A stretch of 28,834 nt of DNA, taken from JBAXGW01 sp037139195 (GTDB lineage: Bacteria > Bacteroidota > Bacteroidia > Bacteroidales > JAHJDW01). Below the pieces are notes generated by a model, which was not told where the DNA came from, did no database searches, and saw nothing but the letters and a program-made list of their open reading frames with translations. The translations under genes were made by a program, and so were the position numbers. How positions within the stretch are numbered: position 1 is the stretch's first letter; each line of letters starts with the position of its first letter. The stretch is from assembly GCA_037139195.1 (NCBI GenBank), contig JBAXGW010000057.1:1-28834 (forward strand). The letters are read 5' to 3'. Positions 1 to 9,330 of the stretch are shown here, in pieces.

Positions 1-2610
1 TTGTAAATGCCCTGCCAATAGCTGAAGCTGGCTCCAATCAAAGTATTTGCAGCGGAACAAGTGCAAGTTTAACAGCAACTGGAGGTGGAACCTATCAATG
101 GGACACAGGTTCGTCAAATGTGAATATTAGTGTGTCGCCAAGCACACAAACAACTTATACTGTAACCGTAACAAATAATGGTTGTTCAGCAAGCGATAAT
201 GTGGTAGTATTTGTAAATGCCCTGCCAATAGCTGAAGCTGGCTCCAATCAAAGTATTTGCAGCGGTTCAAGTGCAAGTTTAACTGCAACAGGTGGTGGAA
301 CTTATTTATGGAGTACGGGTTCAACTAATGCAAACATAAGTGTAACTCCTGACACACAAACAACTTATACTGTAACTGTAACAAATAATACTTGTACAGC
401 AAGCGATAATGTTGTTGTAAGTATTAATAATAACATAACTCCTACAATTACTGCACTACCAAGTCATTTATGTGCCGGTCAGTCCACTTTGCTTACTGCA
501 AATGGGGGAACAATTTTTAATTGGAATACGGGCGAAAACACGGCTGATATTACGGTAGCTCCTTCAATAAATACTACTTATACTGTTACAGTTAGCACAA
601 CTACTGGCTGTAGTGGAACTACTGATGTTGCAATAAGTGTTCAAGCCCAGTTGACAATAATAACGAACCCTGCCGTTATTTGTTCTGGCGAATCTACTAC
701 ATTAACAGCAAGTGGAGGTATCGATTATAAATGGGATAATGGTTCATTAACTCAATCGATAACTGTAAGCCCTACTACAACTACAACTTATGCTATTACT
801 GTTACCGACCATGCTTGTAGTGCTACGTCAAGTGCCGTTGTAACTGTGAAAAGTTTGCCAATTGCAGAAGCAGGTTCTTCTCAAACTATTTGCGCTGGAA
901 ATTCGGCAAATCTTTCCGCTTCTGGTGGGGGAACATATTTATGGAGCACTACTGAAACAAACTCAACTATCAATGTAAGCCCATCAGTTCCTTCAACAAC
1001 TTATAATCTTACAGTAACCAATAATGGCTGTAGTGCAAGCGATAATGTTATTGTAAACGTAACTCCTTTGCCAATTGCAGATGCTGGCTTGCCCAAAACA
1101 ATTTGTATAGGAGATAATATTGCTCTTACTGCTACTGGCGGTGCTTCTTATTTGTGGAATACAGGTTCGGCTAATTCTACTATTAATGTAACCCCGACTG
1201 TTACTTCAACTTATGTAGTTACAGTAACTTCAAATGCTTGCACTGCTTCAGATAATGTTGTTGTTACTGTTGCATCAAACCCTATTGCTGATGCGGGTGC
1301 ACCTCAAGCTATTTGTGAGGGCTCAAGTATTAATTTAATTGCAACTGGAGGAGCAGATTTTAAATGGAGTAATGGCGTTTTAGTTGCAAACAATAATGTT
1401 TCGCCAACAAATACCACTACCTATACCGTTACCGTTAGTAATGGAACGTGTTCATCAACAGACGATGTTGTTGTTACTGTTAATACTTTGCCAATTGCCG
1501 AAGCAGGCTTAAACCAAACCATTTGCAATGGCTCAAGTGCAAGTTTAACAGCATCTGGAGGTGGCACTTATCAATGGAATACAGGCGAAGCAGTAGCAAA
1601 TATTACGGTTTCACCAATAATTACTTCTACATACACTGTAACTGTTACAAGCAACGCATGTACAGCATCAGATAATGTTGTTGTAACTGTTAATCCATTG
1701 CCAATTGCAACAATCGCAACTCCAGTCGCAATATGTAGTGGAAACAATACTGATATTACAGCAAGTGGAGGTGGAACTTATTTGTGGAATACGGGTCAAA
1801 TAACTGCTACAATTAATGTTGCCCCAACTACAACTAACACTTATACTGTTACTGTTTCAAAAGATGGATGTACTTCCTCTACAAATGTTGTAGTTACTGT
1901 AAATCCTTTGCCAATTGCTAGTGCAACAGCTAATCCAACCATTATATGTAAAGGAACAACAACTTTCCTTAATTCAAATGGTGGAAATGCCTATAGTTGG
2001 GTTTCTAGTCCCATTGGATTTACTTCTACTTCGCAAAATCCTAGTGTAACACCTGATGTAACTACTACTTATACTGTTTTAGTAACAGATGCAAATCTAT
2101 GTTCAGATACAGAATCAATTATTATTACGGTAAATCAAAATCCAATAGCAACAGTTAGTGCTTCGCCAATGGTAATATGCGAGGGCTCATCAAGTACTCT
2201 TAATTCTGGAGGTGGAACAACGTTTAGTTGGACCTCAAATCCAATAGGTTTCACTTCAACACTTCAAAGTCCGGTAGTTTCACCAATTACAACTACAACC
2301 TATTCTGTAGTGGTGTCAAATGCGGTTGGTTGCTCCGACACTGAACAAGTTGAGGTAAAAGTAAATTCGTATCCAATAGCTAGTGCTTCTGTTGCACAAT
2401 CGACAATTTGCAAGGGCTCTAGTACCACATTAAATGCAAGTGGTGGAACTGTTTATAGTTGGACTTCTACGCCATCAGGATTTACATCAAGTAGCAGTAG
2501 TCCAACAATTTCTCCAACAATAACTACCACTTATACTGTTACAGTTAATAATGGCACATTATGCGAGTCAACGGCTCAAACAATTGTAAATGTTGATTAT
2601 AAGCCTCAGT
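1..2610 (+). repeat. Tandem ~210-bp repeats coding Ig-like units
   Basis: The first units repeat with a 210-bp period. Positions 1-55 are identical base for base to 211-265, and similarity continues through the rest of the unit. Later units (from about 1900) are longer, with an inserted PIGFTST segment, and more diverged. This pattern suggests recent duplication or conversion among the upstream units. Confidence 0.88.
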
Positions 2611-3506
2611 TGACATTGCAGCCTAGCAATATAATTGACATTTGTTCAGGAGCAGATACCACATTATCTGTATCTGGTGGTAATTCGTATATTTGGAGTA
2701 CAGGAGAAACAACTTCTTCAATTTCAATAAGTCCAACAACAAATATAACTTACACGCTAACTGCAACTTCGGGAGTTTGCTTTAACGATACGCTTTTTAT
2801 TGTTAATGTTTTAGTGCTATCACAAGTTGAAATAGGCAATAATATTACAGTTTGTAATGGAGAACAAGTAACATTCTCGGCTTTGAGTAATACCAATCAG
2901 CTTGTTTGGTCTAATGGCTCCACCTCAAGTTCGATAAGTGTTTCGGATAGTGGCATTTATTCAATAATTGCTAGTAATTTATGTGGAATTGCTTATGATA
3001 CAGTAAAATTATTAAACCATCCAACGCCTACGTTGAATTTGGGAAGCGATACTACATTGTGTATTAATAATTTTCAAATTGTAGCACCAGCTAATTTTGA
3101 TAAATATTATTGGTCGACAGGCGAAATCGCAAGTTCGATTGTAGCTAATACGGGAGGCGTTTATTATGTAGAAGCAATTGATGTAAATGGATGTAAGGCT
3201 TCCGACAGTATCAAATTAACCGATAGTTGCTACACTGATATGTTTATTCCTAATGCGTTTACACCAAACAACGATAATTTCAATGAAATTTTCAAGGCAA
3301 TAGGAACTAATATTGTAGAGTTCGAAATATTTATTTTTAATCGTTGGGGAGAGCAGCTCTATCATTCCGAGGATATTTTAGAAGGGTGGAATGGAACCTT
3401 TAAAGGACGAACCTGTCCGCAAGGCGTATATTATTATTTGATAACATACCGAGGATTGCGAGATGTTAAAAAATCGGCAAAAGGTCATTTAACCTTAGTT
3501 AGATAA
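1..3506 (+). CDS. Giant Ig-like repeat adhesin, T9SS type B (CHU_C) C-terminus, 5' truncated
   Basis: The reading frame is open to the window's left edge (first full codon at position 3), so the N-terminus and signal peptide are missing; a GTG at 120 is only an internal codon. The visible part is about 15 tandem units of roughly 70 residues. Each unit has a LPIAEAG-like start, a Cys in an IC.GSS motif, GGG.Y.W, TYTVTVT and C.ASDNVVVTV, typical of Ig/PKD-like beta-sandwich stalks with a paired Cys. The last ~95 residues (FIPNAFTPNNDNFNEIF, FNRWGEQLY, W.G...G..CPQGVYYY) are the gliding-motility-associated C-terminal domain, which in Bacteroidota directs type IX secretion (type B signal). Probable role is a surface adhesin or structural stalk; the ligand cannot be read. 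Neighbouring units are nearly identical in DNA at the 5' end. The stop is followed at once by a strong terminator. Confidence 0.93.
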   Translation, partial: VNALPIAEAGSNQSICSGTSASLTATGGGTYQWDTGSSNVNISVSPSTQTTYTVTVTNNGCSASDNVVVFVNALPIAEAGSNQSICSGSSASLTATGGGTYLWSTGSTNANISVTPDTQTTYTVTVTNNTCTASDNVVVSINNNITPTITALPSHLCAGQSTLLTANGGTIFNWNTGENTADITVAPSINTTYTVTVSTTTGCSGTTDVAISVQAQLTIITNPAVICSGESTTLTASGGIDYKWDNGSLTQSITVSPTTTTTYAITVTDHACSATSSAVVTVKSLPIAEAGSSQTICAGNSANLSASGGGTYLWSTTETNSTINVSPSVPSTTYNLTVTNNGCSASDNVIVNVTPLPIADAGLPKTICIGDNIALTATGGASYLWNTGSANSTINVTPTVTSTYVVTVTSNACTASDNVVVTVASNPIADAGAPQAICEGSSINLIATGGADFKWSNGVLVANNNVSPTNTTTYTVTVSNGTCSSTDDVVVTVNTLPIAEAGLNQTICNGSSASLTASGGGTYQWNTGEAVANITVSPIITSTYTVTVTSNACTASDNVVVTVNPLPIATIATPVAICSGNNTDITASGGGTYLWNTGQITATINVAPTTTNTYTVTVSKDGCTSSTNVVVTVNPLPIASATANPTIICKGTTTFLNSNGGNAYSWVSSPIGFTSTSQNPSVTPDVTTTYTVLVTDANLCSDTESIIITVNQNPIATVSASPMVICEGSSSTLNSGGGTTFSWTSNPIGFTSTLQSPVVSPITTTTYSVVVSNAVGCSDTEQVEVKVNSYPIASASVAQSTICKGSSTTLNASGGTVYSWTSTPSGFTSSSSSPTISPTITTTYTVTVNNGTLCESTAQTIVNVDYKPQLTLQPSNIIDICSGADTTLSVSGGNSYIWSTGETTSSISISPTTNITYTLTATSGVCFNDTLFIVNVLVLSQVEIGNNITVCNGEQVTFSALSNTNQLVWSNGSTSSSISVSDSGIYSIIASNLCGIAYDTVKLLNHPTPTLNLGSDTTLCINNFQIVAPANFDKYYWSTGEIASSIVANTGGVYYVEAIDVNGCKASDSIKLTDSCYTDMFIPNAFTPNNDNFNEIFKAIGTNIVEFEIFIFNRWGEQLYHSEDILEGWNGTFKGRTCPQGVYYYLITYRGLRDVKKSAKGHLTLVR

Positions 3507-3510
3507 AAAG

Positions 3511-3547
3511 ACAGCCCAATCAAATAAACGATTGGGCTGTTTTTTTT
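3511..3547 (+). terminator. Intrinsic terminator of the adhesin gene
   Basis: A perfect 11-bp stem (3511-3521 with 3530-3540) with an 8-nt loop is followed directly by a run of T to 3547. It starts 4 nt after the adhesin stop codon. Confidence 0.93.
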
Positions 3548-3553
3548 ACCTTC

Positions 3554-3570
3554 GAGGTTTTAAAAACCTC
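3554..3570. repeat. Short palindrome GAGGTTTT-A-AAAACCTC
   Basis: Perfect 8-bp inverted repeat just after the adhesin terminator. It is probably a dispersed AT-rich palindrome or part of a bidirectional terminator; there is no T-run of its own. Confidence 0.45.
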
Positions 3571-3579
3571 ACCCCATAA

Positions 3580-3610
3580 TTTGTATTTTTTAAAAGAATG
3601 TTTACATTTG
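3580..3610 (+). promoter_or_regulatory. Bacteroidota promoter upstream of the endonuclease gene
   Basis: TTTG at 3580-3583, 19 nt, then TACATTTG at 3603-3610: an exact match to the TTTG/TAnnTTTG pattern. It would give a leader of about 150 nt before the endonuclease start. A second -7 element, TAACTTTG at 3739-3746, lies 22 nt before the ATG but lacks a visible -33 box. Confidence 0.6.
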
Positions 3611-3767
3611 AGAAAATTTTGATGTAAATATTGGTATTTTAAAAGCTACATTAGAAATAAGTGCCATTAGTGGTTAACCAAATGTTGGGCGCCATTGTTA
3701 GAGCCCGTATATGAGACAAAGATTTAAAAAATAAATGCTAACTTTGCATAAAAAAACACGTAATTGA

Positions 3768-4532
3768 ATGAAAAATAAATACGTAAGCTTCATAACTGAC
3801 GAACATTTGTTGATTTGTATTGGGAATCTTCATAGCGCATATTTGAAGGCAAAAAATAATATCACCAAAAAGAGTTTCTACTCGAACAAGGTTGACACAA
3901 TCAAACTGACATTTGACTCGAAATTTAATGATATTGACGAAGAAAAACTAATTCAATCTGAAATTTTGAGACAGATTGACAAATCTATAAATAATTCAAT
4001 TGGAACATTTCACGAACAAATTTTAGGCGGAATAAAGGGTTATGAAACTGGAAATTTGAGTGGTTACGATGTCAAAGCAAAGGATGATACTCTATTTGCT
4101 GACATAAAAAACAAACACAATACAATGAACAGCAGTGCAGCAGAAGCACTCTTTCAGAAGTTAGCTCGTTATGCTAACGATTATAAAAAGGCAAAATGTT
4201 ATTGGGTTCAAATTTTGGCTAAAGGAAGTTTTTGTGAATTATGGAGTGGTGAAATAAATGGTAAAGAGTACAGTCATAGCAGAGTTTATAAAATCTCGGG
4301 CGACCAATTTTACGCCTTGCTATCAAAACAAGAAGACGCAATGTTTCAACTATACAAAGCTCTGCCAAAAGCAATCAAAGATTATCTAAAATCAGTTGAA
4401 GAGACCAAGGAAATTGCTGAAAACTCTGCATTAGAAGAAATTAAATCAAAAACTAAAACCACTAAAAGAGCAGTTTTAGACCAAATTACTTTTGAGAATT
4501 ACAGTTATTATCTTGGTTTCAAAAAGTTATAG
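3768..4532 (+). CDS. Type II restriction endonuclease, Eco47II-like
   Basis: 254 residues, the usual size for this family. The segment GTFHEQILGGIKGY (79-92), then GYDVKA with D101 and FADIKNKHNTMNSS (D112-x-K114), resembles the Eco47II/Sau96I endonuclease family, with D101...D112-x-K114 as the likely PD-(D/E)xK metal-binding core. Members cleave GGNCC-type sites; that specificity is inferred from family only. The QKLARYANDYKKAKCYWVQI segment after the core is also family-typical. The start is the ATG at 3768, after an A-rich leader. The gene converges on the methyltransferase and their 3' ends overlap by 25 bp, so the pair forms one compact R-M system. No control (C) protein gene is present. 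Confidence 0.85.
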   Translation: MKNKYVSFITDEHLLICIGNLHSAYLKAKNNITKKSFYSNKVDTIKLTFDSKFNDIDEEKLIQSEILRQIDKSINNSIGTFHEQILGGIKGYETGNLSGYDVKAKDDTLFADIKNKHNTMNSSAAEALFQKLARYANDYKKAKCYWVQILAKGSFCELWSGEINGKEYSHSRVYKISGDQFYALLSKQEDAMFQLYKALPKAIKDYLKSVEETKEIAENSALEEIKSKTKTTKRAVLDQITFENYSYYLGFKKL

Positions 4533-5746
4533 TATTGATTTAAAAATTTCACAATTGAATAACCGACTTCAGTTCCCAAATTCACAGGAACAGCGTTCCC
4601 GATTTGTTTATATTGTTGAGCTATTGAACCCTCAAAAAACCAGTCATCAGGAAAAGTTTGAATACGAGCATATTCACGAACTGTAAAAGGTCGTGTTTCT
4701 TCGGGGTGACATCTTTCAGTTTGTTTTTGAGCAGGACTACATGTTAATGTCAAACAGGGTTCATCCCAGCCAATACGCCGTGCAATTCCAGTTTTTCCGC
4801 CACCTAAGTGAAAACTGCCACCCATAAAATCTTTTTGTATATCAAGTGGTAAATCACGCCAATAACCTTTTTGTGGCACTAAATCCAAAACAGCTTTTTT
4901 GCTTTGCGGATATTTTGCCCCACTAGACTTTGGAACATTTGTATCATAAAGTTCACCTTTCTTCAAGGCATCTTTCAAATTGTATACTTTATTATGGGGC
5001 TTCGGATATTCAAATTTCCAATCAATATCTTTTCTAACGCCAACTAATATTAATCGCTCTCTCTTTTGTGGAACTTTATAGTTAATGGCTTTCAATATTT
5101 TTACTGGAACAATATTGTAACCTATTTCATCCAAAATAGAAATCATTCCTTGTAAAGTTCTTCCATTATCGTGACTAAGCAAGCCACGGACATTTTCTCC
5201 AATACAAATTGGCGGATTTACTACTTTGACAACTCTTGCAAACTCATAAAATAAAGTCCCTCTAACATCTGCAAGCCCCAATTTTTTACCGGCATAACTA
5301 AAAGCTTGACATGGGAAACCACCAGTTACGACATCTACTTTATTGTGATATTCTGTGAAATCAAAGTTTTTAATATTACCTTCTAAAACTTTCCAGTTTG
5401 GACGATTTCTTCGCAAAGTTTGGCAAGCCCATTTATCAATTTCATTCAAAGCAACACATTTCAACCCTGCCTTTTCCATGCCAACAGCCAAACCACCAGC
5501 ACCAGCAAATAATTCTAAAACAGTGTATTCATTATGCGGTTCAACATAGTTAGAAACAGTATCTTCAATATCGTGACTATATAAGTCAGCGAAAATAGTC
5601 TCAACTTGCTCCCGATTATAAACACGGTAGTTACTCATTGGCTCACGGACGGCAGACAATTTTCCTTCTCTATCCCAACGTCTAAGGGTTTCTTTGCTTT
5701 TGCCAATAAGTTCAGATGCTTCGGACAACGATAAATATTCTTTCAT
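4508..5746 (-). CDS. DNA (cytosine-5-)methyltransferase with N-terminal HTH
   Basis: All main C5-methyltransferase motifs are present: ELFAGAGGL (SAM binding, about 78-86), GGFPCQAFS with nucleophile C146, GENVRGLL (ENV, 184-186), QKRERLILVGVR (motif VIII) and QIGNAVPVNLG (motif X) near the C-terminus. The target-recognition region lies between motifs VIII and X. Residues 1-55 form a MerR/excisionase-like winged HTH (LSLSEASELIGKSKETLRRW, then a basic NYRVYNREQVE stretch). HTH-fused C5 methyltransferases such as M.EcoRII and M.SsoII repress their own promoters, so this domain may autoregulate. The ATG at 5746 is preferred over a TTG two codons upstream. It should protect the site cut by the convergent endonuclease. 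Confidence 0.93.
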   Translation of the reverse strand: MKEYLSLSEASELIGKSKETLRRWDREGKLSAVREPMSNYRVYNREQVETIFADLYSHDIEDTVSNYVEPHNEYTVLELFAGAGGLAVGMEKAGLKCVALNEIDKWACQTLRRNRPNWKVLEGNIKNFDFTEYHNKVDVVTGGFPCQAFSYAGKKLGLADVRGTLFYEFARVVKVVNPPICIGENVRGLLSHDNGRTLQGMISILDEIGYNIVPVKILKAINYKVPQKRERLILVGVRKDIDWKFEYPKPHNKVYNLKDALKKGELYDTNVPKSSGAKYPQSKKAVLDLVPQKGYWRDLPLDIQKDFMGGSFHLGGGKTGIARRIGWDEPCLTLTCSPAQKQTERCHPEETRPFTVREYARIQTFPDDWFFEGSIAQQYKQIGNAVPVNLGTEVGYSIVKFLNQYYNFLKPR

Positions 5747-5777
5747 AACCAAGTTGTTTAACCTTATACAATGGTTA

Positions 5778-5807
5778 CAAATTTACAACAAAAAATGAAG
5801 CGGGCAA
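5778..5807 (-). promoter_or_regulatory. Promoter of the methyltransferase gene
   Basis: Read on the minus strand: TTG (5807-5805), 19 nt, then TAAATTTG (5785-5778), matching the Bacteroidota TTTG/TAnnTTTG pattern. It lies about 32 nt before the ATG. Confidence 0.6.
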
Positions 5808-6137
5808 CAAGAAATATATAAAAATAATGAACACCCACATGGTATATAAAATATTTTTCAGAAACTGCTATATTTGACTATTGTACAATTAAAAAAACTT
5901 TGTAATGATTTGACAGGGATGTGCTTTTTAATGCCAAAATTTCATATAACCGTCCGTTGCCCCTCAATAAAACTAATTTTCAAACTAAATTCATATCCAA
6001 ATTTCCCCTCAAATTTCAGCAATTTTATCCTGTTACAATTATGTTTTTTGGGCATAATATTAATTTGAGGTGCTGGCGAAGAATTTTTTAATTCTAAAGA
6101 AGAAGAAATCGACATCTCCCCTAAACACTTCTTTTTG
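5808..6137. other. Intergenic region, no gene seen
   Basis: AT-rich spacer between the divergent methyltransferase and transporter genes. An open frame at 5874-6068 would begin with TTG, has no recognisable product and is judged fortuitous. A lone TATATTTG (5869-5876) has no -33 partner. Nothing else is evident. Confidence 0.6.
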
Positions 6138-6145
6138 TATATTTG
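6138..6145 (+). promoter_or_regulatory. -7 element of the POT transporter gene
   Basis: TATATTTG, a perfect TAnnTTTG box, ends 28 nt before the ATG. I see no clear TTTG at the -33 position, so this is a partial promoter match. Confidence 0.45.
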
Positions 6146-6173
6146 ACCACCTCAAACCTTAAAAAGCAAAATT

Positions 6174-7616
6174 ATGAAATCAAATGTATATTCTACCTTT
6201 CCTAAAACCTTTTGGATTGCCAACTTAGTAGAATTATTTGAACGCTGGGCATGGTATGGTTTATTTGCAATTTTAGCGCTTTTCCTTACCGGTTCTACCG
6301 ATGAAGGTGCTCTCGGTTTTAGTCAAACAGAAAAAGGAACCATAATGGGAACCGTTTCTTTTATTTTGTATTTCTTGCCCGTAATTACCGGTGCTATTGC
6401 CGATAGGTACGGTTATAAAAAAATATTATTGCTCTCGTTTGGAATTTTGGCTTCTGGTTACTTGTTGTTGAGCAAATTTACGGGATACAATGCCGTTTTT
6501 ATGGTTTTGTTGTTTGCTGCAATTGGCGGAGCATTCTTCAAGCCTGTAATATCAGCTACTATTTCCCGAACTACTAACGATGGAAATTCTTCAATTGGTT
6601 TTGGCATATTTTATATGATGGTAAATATTGGTGCTTTTGTTGGTCCTTTTTTCGCTTCAAAGTTACGCCAGTACGATTGGGAATTTGTGTTTTATATGTC
6701 GGCATTTATAACTGCTGTTAATTTTATTTTGGTTCTATTTTTCTACAAAGAACCCGTTTCCGATATGCCTAAAAACAATAAAAAGATTGGAGCGGTAATA
6801 GTTGAAACGTTTTCAAATATTGGTAAAGTACTTTTAGATATTAAATATATCTTGTTTTTGCTTATTATCACTGGCTTTTGGGCAATGTATTTTCAGTTAT
6901 TCTATTCATTGCCTGTGTTTATATCGCAATGGGTGGATACAAGCGTTATTTATAATGTCTTACATGCTATTTCGCCAGCGCTATCTTCCACTTTTGGAAC
7001 CGCAGAAGGAACTATTGCTCCCGAAATGCTTACCAATATTGATGCAATGTATATTATAATGTTTCAAATTATAGTATCAAGCCTTGTAATGCGTATTAAA
7101 CCCTTAACAGCGATGTCGACAGGCTTTTTGGTTTCAGCTATTGGCATAGCGCTGATGTTTGCTTTCCGAAATCCATTTATATTAGTCGGTTCTATCTTAA
7201 TCTTCGGATTGGGCGAAATGTCTTGCTCTCCAAAAACAACCGAATATATTGGAAAGATAGCTCCAAAAGATAAAGTAGCACTATATATTGGTACTTCATT
7301 TATTCCATTAGCTGGTGGAAATATTTTTGCAGGAATACTGTCAGGTAAGATTTTTGAAACTATTGCAGACAAAAAAACACTAATTCTTAATGATGCAGTG
7401 TTAAGCAAATTTAATTATCCCGAAATTTCATCCACTTTTACAATTAATAAATTCTACGAATTGGCTGCATCTAATCTGAAAATGAGTCCAGCCCAATTAA
7501 CCGAATACCTTTGGAATCAGCATCACCCATGGCATATAGCCTTTGTATATGGCGGAATTGGGTTATTTGCTTTTTTAATGATGATTTTATATGATCGATT
7601 TTTGGCTAAAAGATAG
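6174..7616 (+). CDS. POT/PTR2-family proton-coupled peptide transporter
   Basis: 480 residues with about 12 hydrophobic membrane segments, the size of bacterial POT (DtpA/YdgR-type) carriers. The family signature E-x-x-E-R-F-x-Y-Y-G appears as ELFERWAWYG (20-29), with the proton-coupling Glu and Arg kept and two aromatic swaps. The second PTR2 signature is visible as FGIFYMMVNIGAFVGP, and the MFS loop 2-3 motif as GAIADRYGYKK. Proton-driven di/tripeptide uptake across the inner membrane is the family function; a narrower substrate cannot be read. An external stretch of about 60 residues near the middle (SQWVDTSVIYNVLHAISPAL) looks like the long periplasmic loop of related Bacteroidota carriers. 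It is monocistronic or loosely followed by the peptidase genes, with no clear terminator after the stop. Confidence 0.88.
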   Translation: MKSNVYSTFPKTFWIANLVELFERWAWYGLFAILALFLTGSTDEGALGFSQTEKGTIMGTVSFILYFLPVITGAIADRYGYKKILLLSFGILASGYLLLSKFTGYNAVFMVLLFAAIGGAFFKPVISATISRTTNDGNSSIGFGIFYMMVNIGAFVGPFFASKLRQYDWEFVFYMSAFITAVNFILVLFFYKEPVSDMPKNNKKIGAVIVETFSNIGKVLLDIKYILFLLIITGFWAMYFQLFYSLPVFISQWVDTSVIYNVLHAISPALSSTFGTAEGTIAPEMLTNIDAMYIIMFQIIVSSLVMRIKPLTAMSTGFLVSAIGIALMFAFRNPFILVGSILIFGLGEMSCSPKTTEYIGKIAPKDKVALYIGTSFIPLAGGNIFAGILSGKIFETIADKKTLILNDAVLSKFNYPEISSTFTINKFYELAASNLKMSPAQLTEYLWNQHHPWHIAFVYGGIGLFAFLMMILYDRFLAKR

Positions 7617-7641
7617 AATTTAAACTCATTTTGATTCCAGT

Positions 7642-7693
7642 AATACTTTTTCTCTATTTTTTTCGTTAATTGTATGATTAAAATATCTTTAAT
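7642..7693 (+). promoter_or_regulatory. Shared 52-bp leader, copy 1 (before S41 peptidase A)
   Basis: This 52-bp segment ends at the ATG and aligns without gaps to 10973-11024, which ends at the ATG of the barrel gene. By eye 43 of 52 positions agree. The fixed parts are AATACTTTTT, TTTTTCGTTAAT and GATTAAAATATCTT. Placement at the same distance from two starts suggests a common promoter or operator. It does not fit the usual TAnnTTTG box. Confidence 0.65.
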
Positions 7694-9319
7694 ATGAAAA
7701 AATTACTTGTATTATTAATGTTCTGCATATATGGAATGTCAATAAATGCAAAAACAAGCATAAATGAAACCCAAAAACTAGCAACACTTTGCAAAGTATG
7801 GGGGCTTTTAAAGTGTTATCATCCAGGAGTTGCATCTGGGAAATTAGATTGGGATAAGGAGTTGATAAACCAAATTCCAAAAATTAAAAGCTCAACAACG
7901 AAAGCCGAATTTAATAGCATTATTAATGATTTAGTTTCATTAGCAGATAACACAAAAAGAATAAAGAAAAAAAAATCAAAAACAGAAATCAAATATGAAG
8001 TTGATTTTTGCTGGATTCAAGATACCACAATTATTTCAAATACAATTTCCAAAAAACTTGAATATGTAATAGAAAACTTTAATCCACAGCGAAATCATTA
8101 TTTTAAGAAAGATATTTTTATTGGGAAAATAAAGTTTGTAAATGAAGCAAGATATAAATCGTATTATCCAGTGGAAGAAATAAGAATTTTAGCTCTTTTC
8201 AGATATTGGAATAGTATTAATTATTTTTGTCCAAATAAAAATATTATGGATAAGTCATGGGACTCGGTTTTAATTGAGTTCATCCCAAAGTTTATTAATT
8301 GTAGTGACTCCATTTCATATTTGAATACGGTATTAGAGTTGAATACAAATATCAACGATGGACACACCTCCTATTTCACAACAAGTAGCAGATTGTTAAA
8401 TAAAGATTATTCACTTCCGTTTTCCGTTAAATATATTGATGGAAATACAGTCATAGATCAAATTTTATCCGACACCATTAAATCTGTTAAAGTTGGAGAT
8501 ATAATAACAAAATTTAATGGTGAAAACATAAATGAATATAGAAAAAGTCTCATTAAATATATGGGTGCATCCAATAATGCAGGTCTCCAAAAATATATTG
8601 ATTGGTTTATTCCAATAGGACTATTAAATGAAAAGGTTTCTATTGAAATAAATAATGACACAAATAAGCTTGTTTATCTCAGAAATATAATTTTTGATAG
8701 TTTGTACTTCCTACAAAAGACGAAGAAAAGCCAAATGATAGACGGAAAATATTTATTTATTAATCTTCATGAATTAGAAAATAGGAAGAAAATCAAAAGG
8801 GCAATTGATAGTATAAGATTTGCAAAGGGAATAATATTGGACCTAAGAAACGGCGCACCTGATATAGAAAACTATTTATATAGAAAAATAAGTTGTAACG
8901 AGCGAACGGTATTTATAAAATTAAAAGGCCCAAGGAAAAATATTCCTGGCGCTTTTATGTCAAATGACAATAAATTAAGAGGAGGGAACCATTGTTATGA
9001 TATAAAAATAGTTATTCTTGTTGATGAAAATACCCAGAGTCATACAGAATGGGTTTGTATGAAATTTCAAACACTGAAAAATTCGATAACGGTAGGAAGT
9101 CAAACTGCAGGGGCAGATGGAAATATGTCATTTATTTATTTGCCAGGTGGGATAATAACTGGCTTTTCTGGGCTGGGAGTTTTATATCCAGATGGAACTC
9201 AAGCACAGAGAAAAGGGAATAAAATCGATATTGAAGCAAAACAAACAATAAAAGGCATTAAAGCTGGAAAAGATGAAGTTTTAGATAGAGCCATAGAATA
9301 TATAAATACAGGAAAGTGA
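7694..9319 (+). CDS. Exported S41-family peptidase (paralogue A)
   Basis: 541 residues with a signal peptide (MKKLLVLLMFCIYGMSINAK). After it comes a helical domain common to Bacteroidota S41 proteins (ETQKLATLCKVWGLLKCYHP), then a D-G-H-T motif with H224 as the likely catalytic His, and a PDZ-like segment (VKVGDIITKFNGENI, about residues 262-276). The C-terminal S41 core has GIILDLRNG, then TQSHTEW with nucleophile S449 three residues before E452, then GSQTAGADGN as the oxyanion/turn region. There is no Lys of the Prc/CtpA type, so a tricorn/CPAF-like Ser-His arrangement is more likely. Expected site is the periplasm or outer surface; the substrate is unknown. The next gene is a close paralogue 11 nt downstream, so the pair is probably co-transcribed. 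Confidence 0.85.
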   Translation: MKKLLVLLMFCIYGMSINAKTSINETQKLATLCKVWGLLKCYHPGVASGKLDWDKELINQIPKIKSSTTKAEFNSIINDLVSLADNTKRIKKKKSKTEIKYEVDFCWIQDTTIISNTISKKLEYVIENFNPQRNHYFKKDIFIGKIKFVNEARYKSYYPVEEIRILALFRYWNSINYFCPNKNIMDKSWDSVLIEFIPKFINCSDSISYLNTVLELNTNINDGHTSYFTTSSRLLNKDYSLPFSVKYIDGNTVIDQILSDTIKSVKVGDIITKFNGENINEYRKSLIKYMGASNNAGLQKYIDWFIPIGLLNEKVSIEINNDTNKLVYLRNIIFDSLYFLQKTKKSQMIDGKYLFINLHELENRKKIKRAIDSIRFAKGIILDLRNGAPDIENYLYRKISCNERTVFIKLKGPRKNIPGAFMSNDNKLRGGNHCYDIKIVILVDENTQSHTEWVCMKFQTLKNSITVGSQTAGADGNMSFIYLPGGIITGFSGLGVLYPDGTQAQRKGNKIDIEAKQTIKGIKAGKDEVLDRAIEYINTGK

Positions 9320-9330
9320 AAATTATAAAC

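Noticed and set aside
3681..3705. AATGTTGGGCGCCATTG, resembling an integron attC core (GTTRRRY)
   Set aside because: Only a 7-base core match; no paired inverse core, no second site beyond the R-M genes and no integrase.
5874..6068. 64-residue open frame in the spacer
   Set aside because: TTG start, no domain, AT-rich composition and position over promoter DNA; judged fortuitous.
9316..9330. GTG start for S41 paralogue B overlapping the previous stop
   Set aside because: The ATG at 9331 begins a standard signal peptide; the extra five residues would spoil it.
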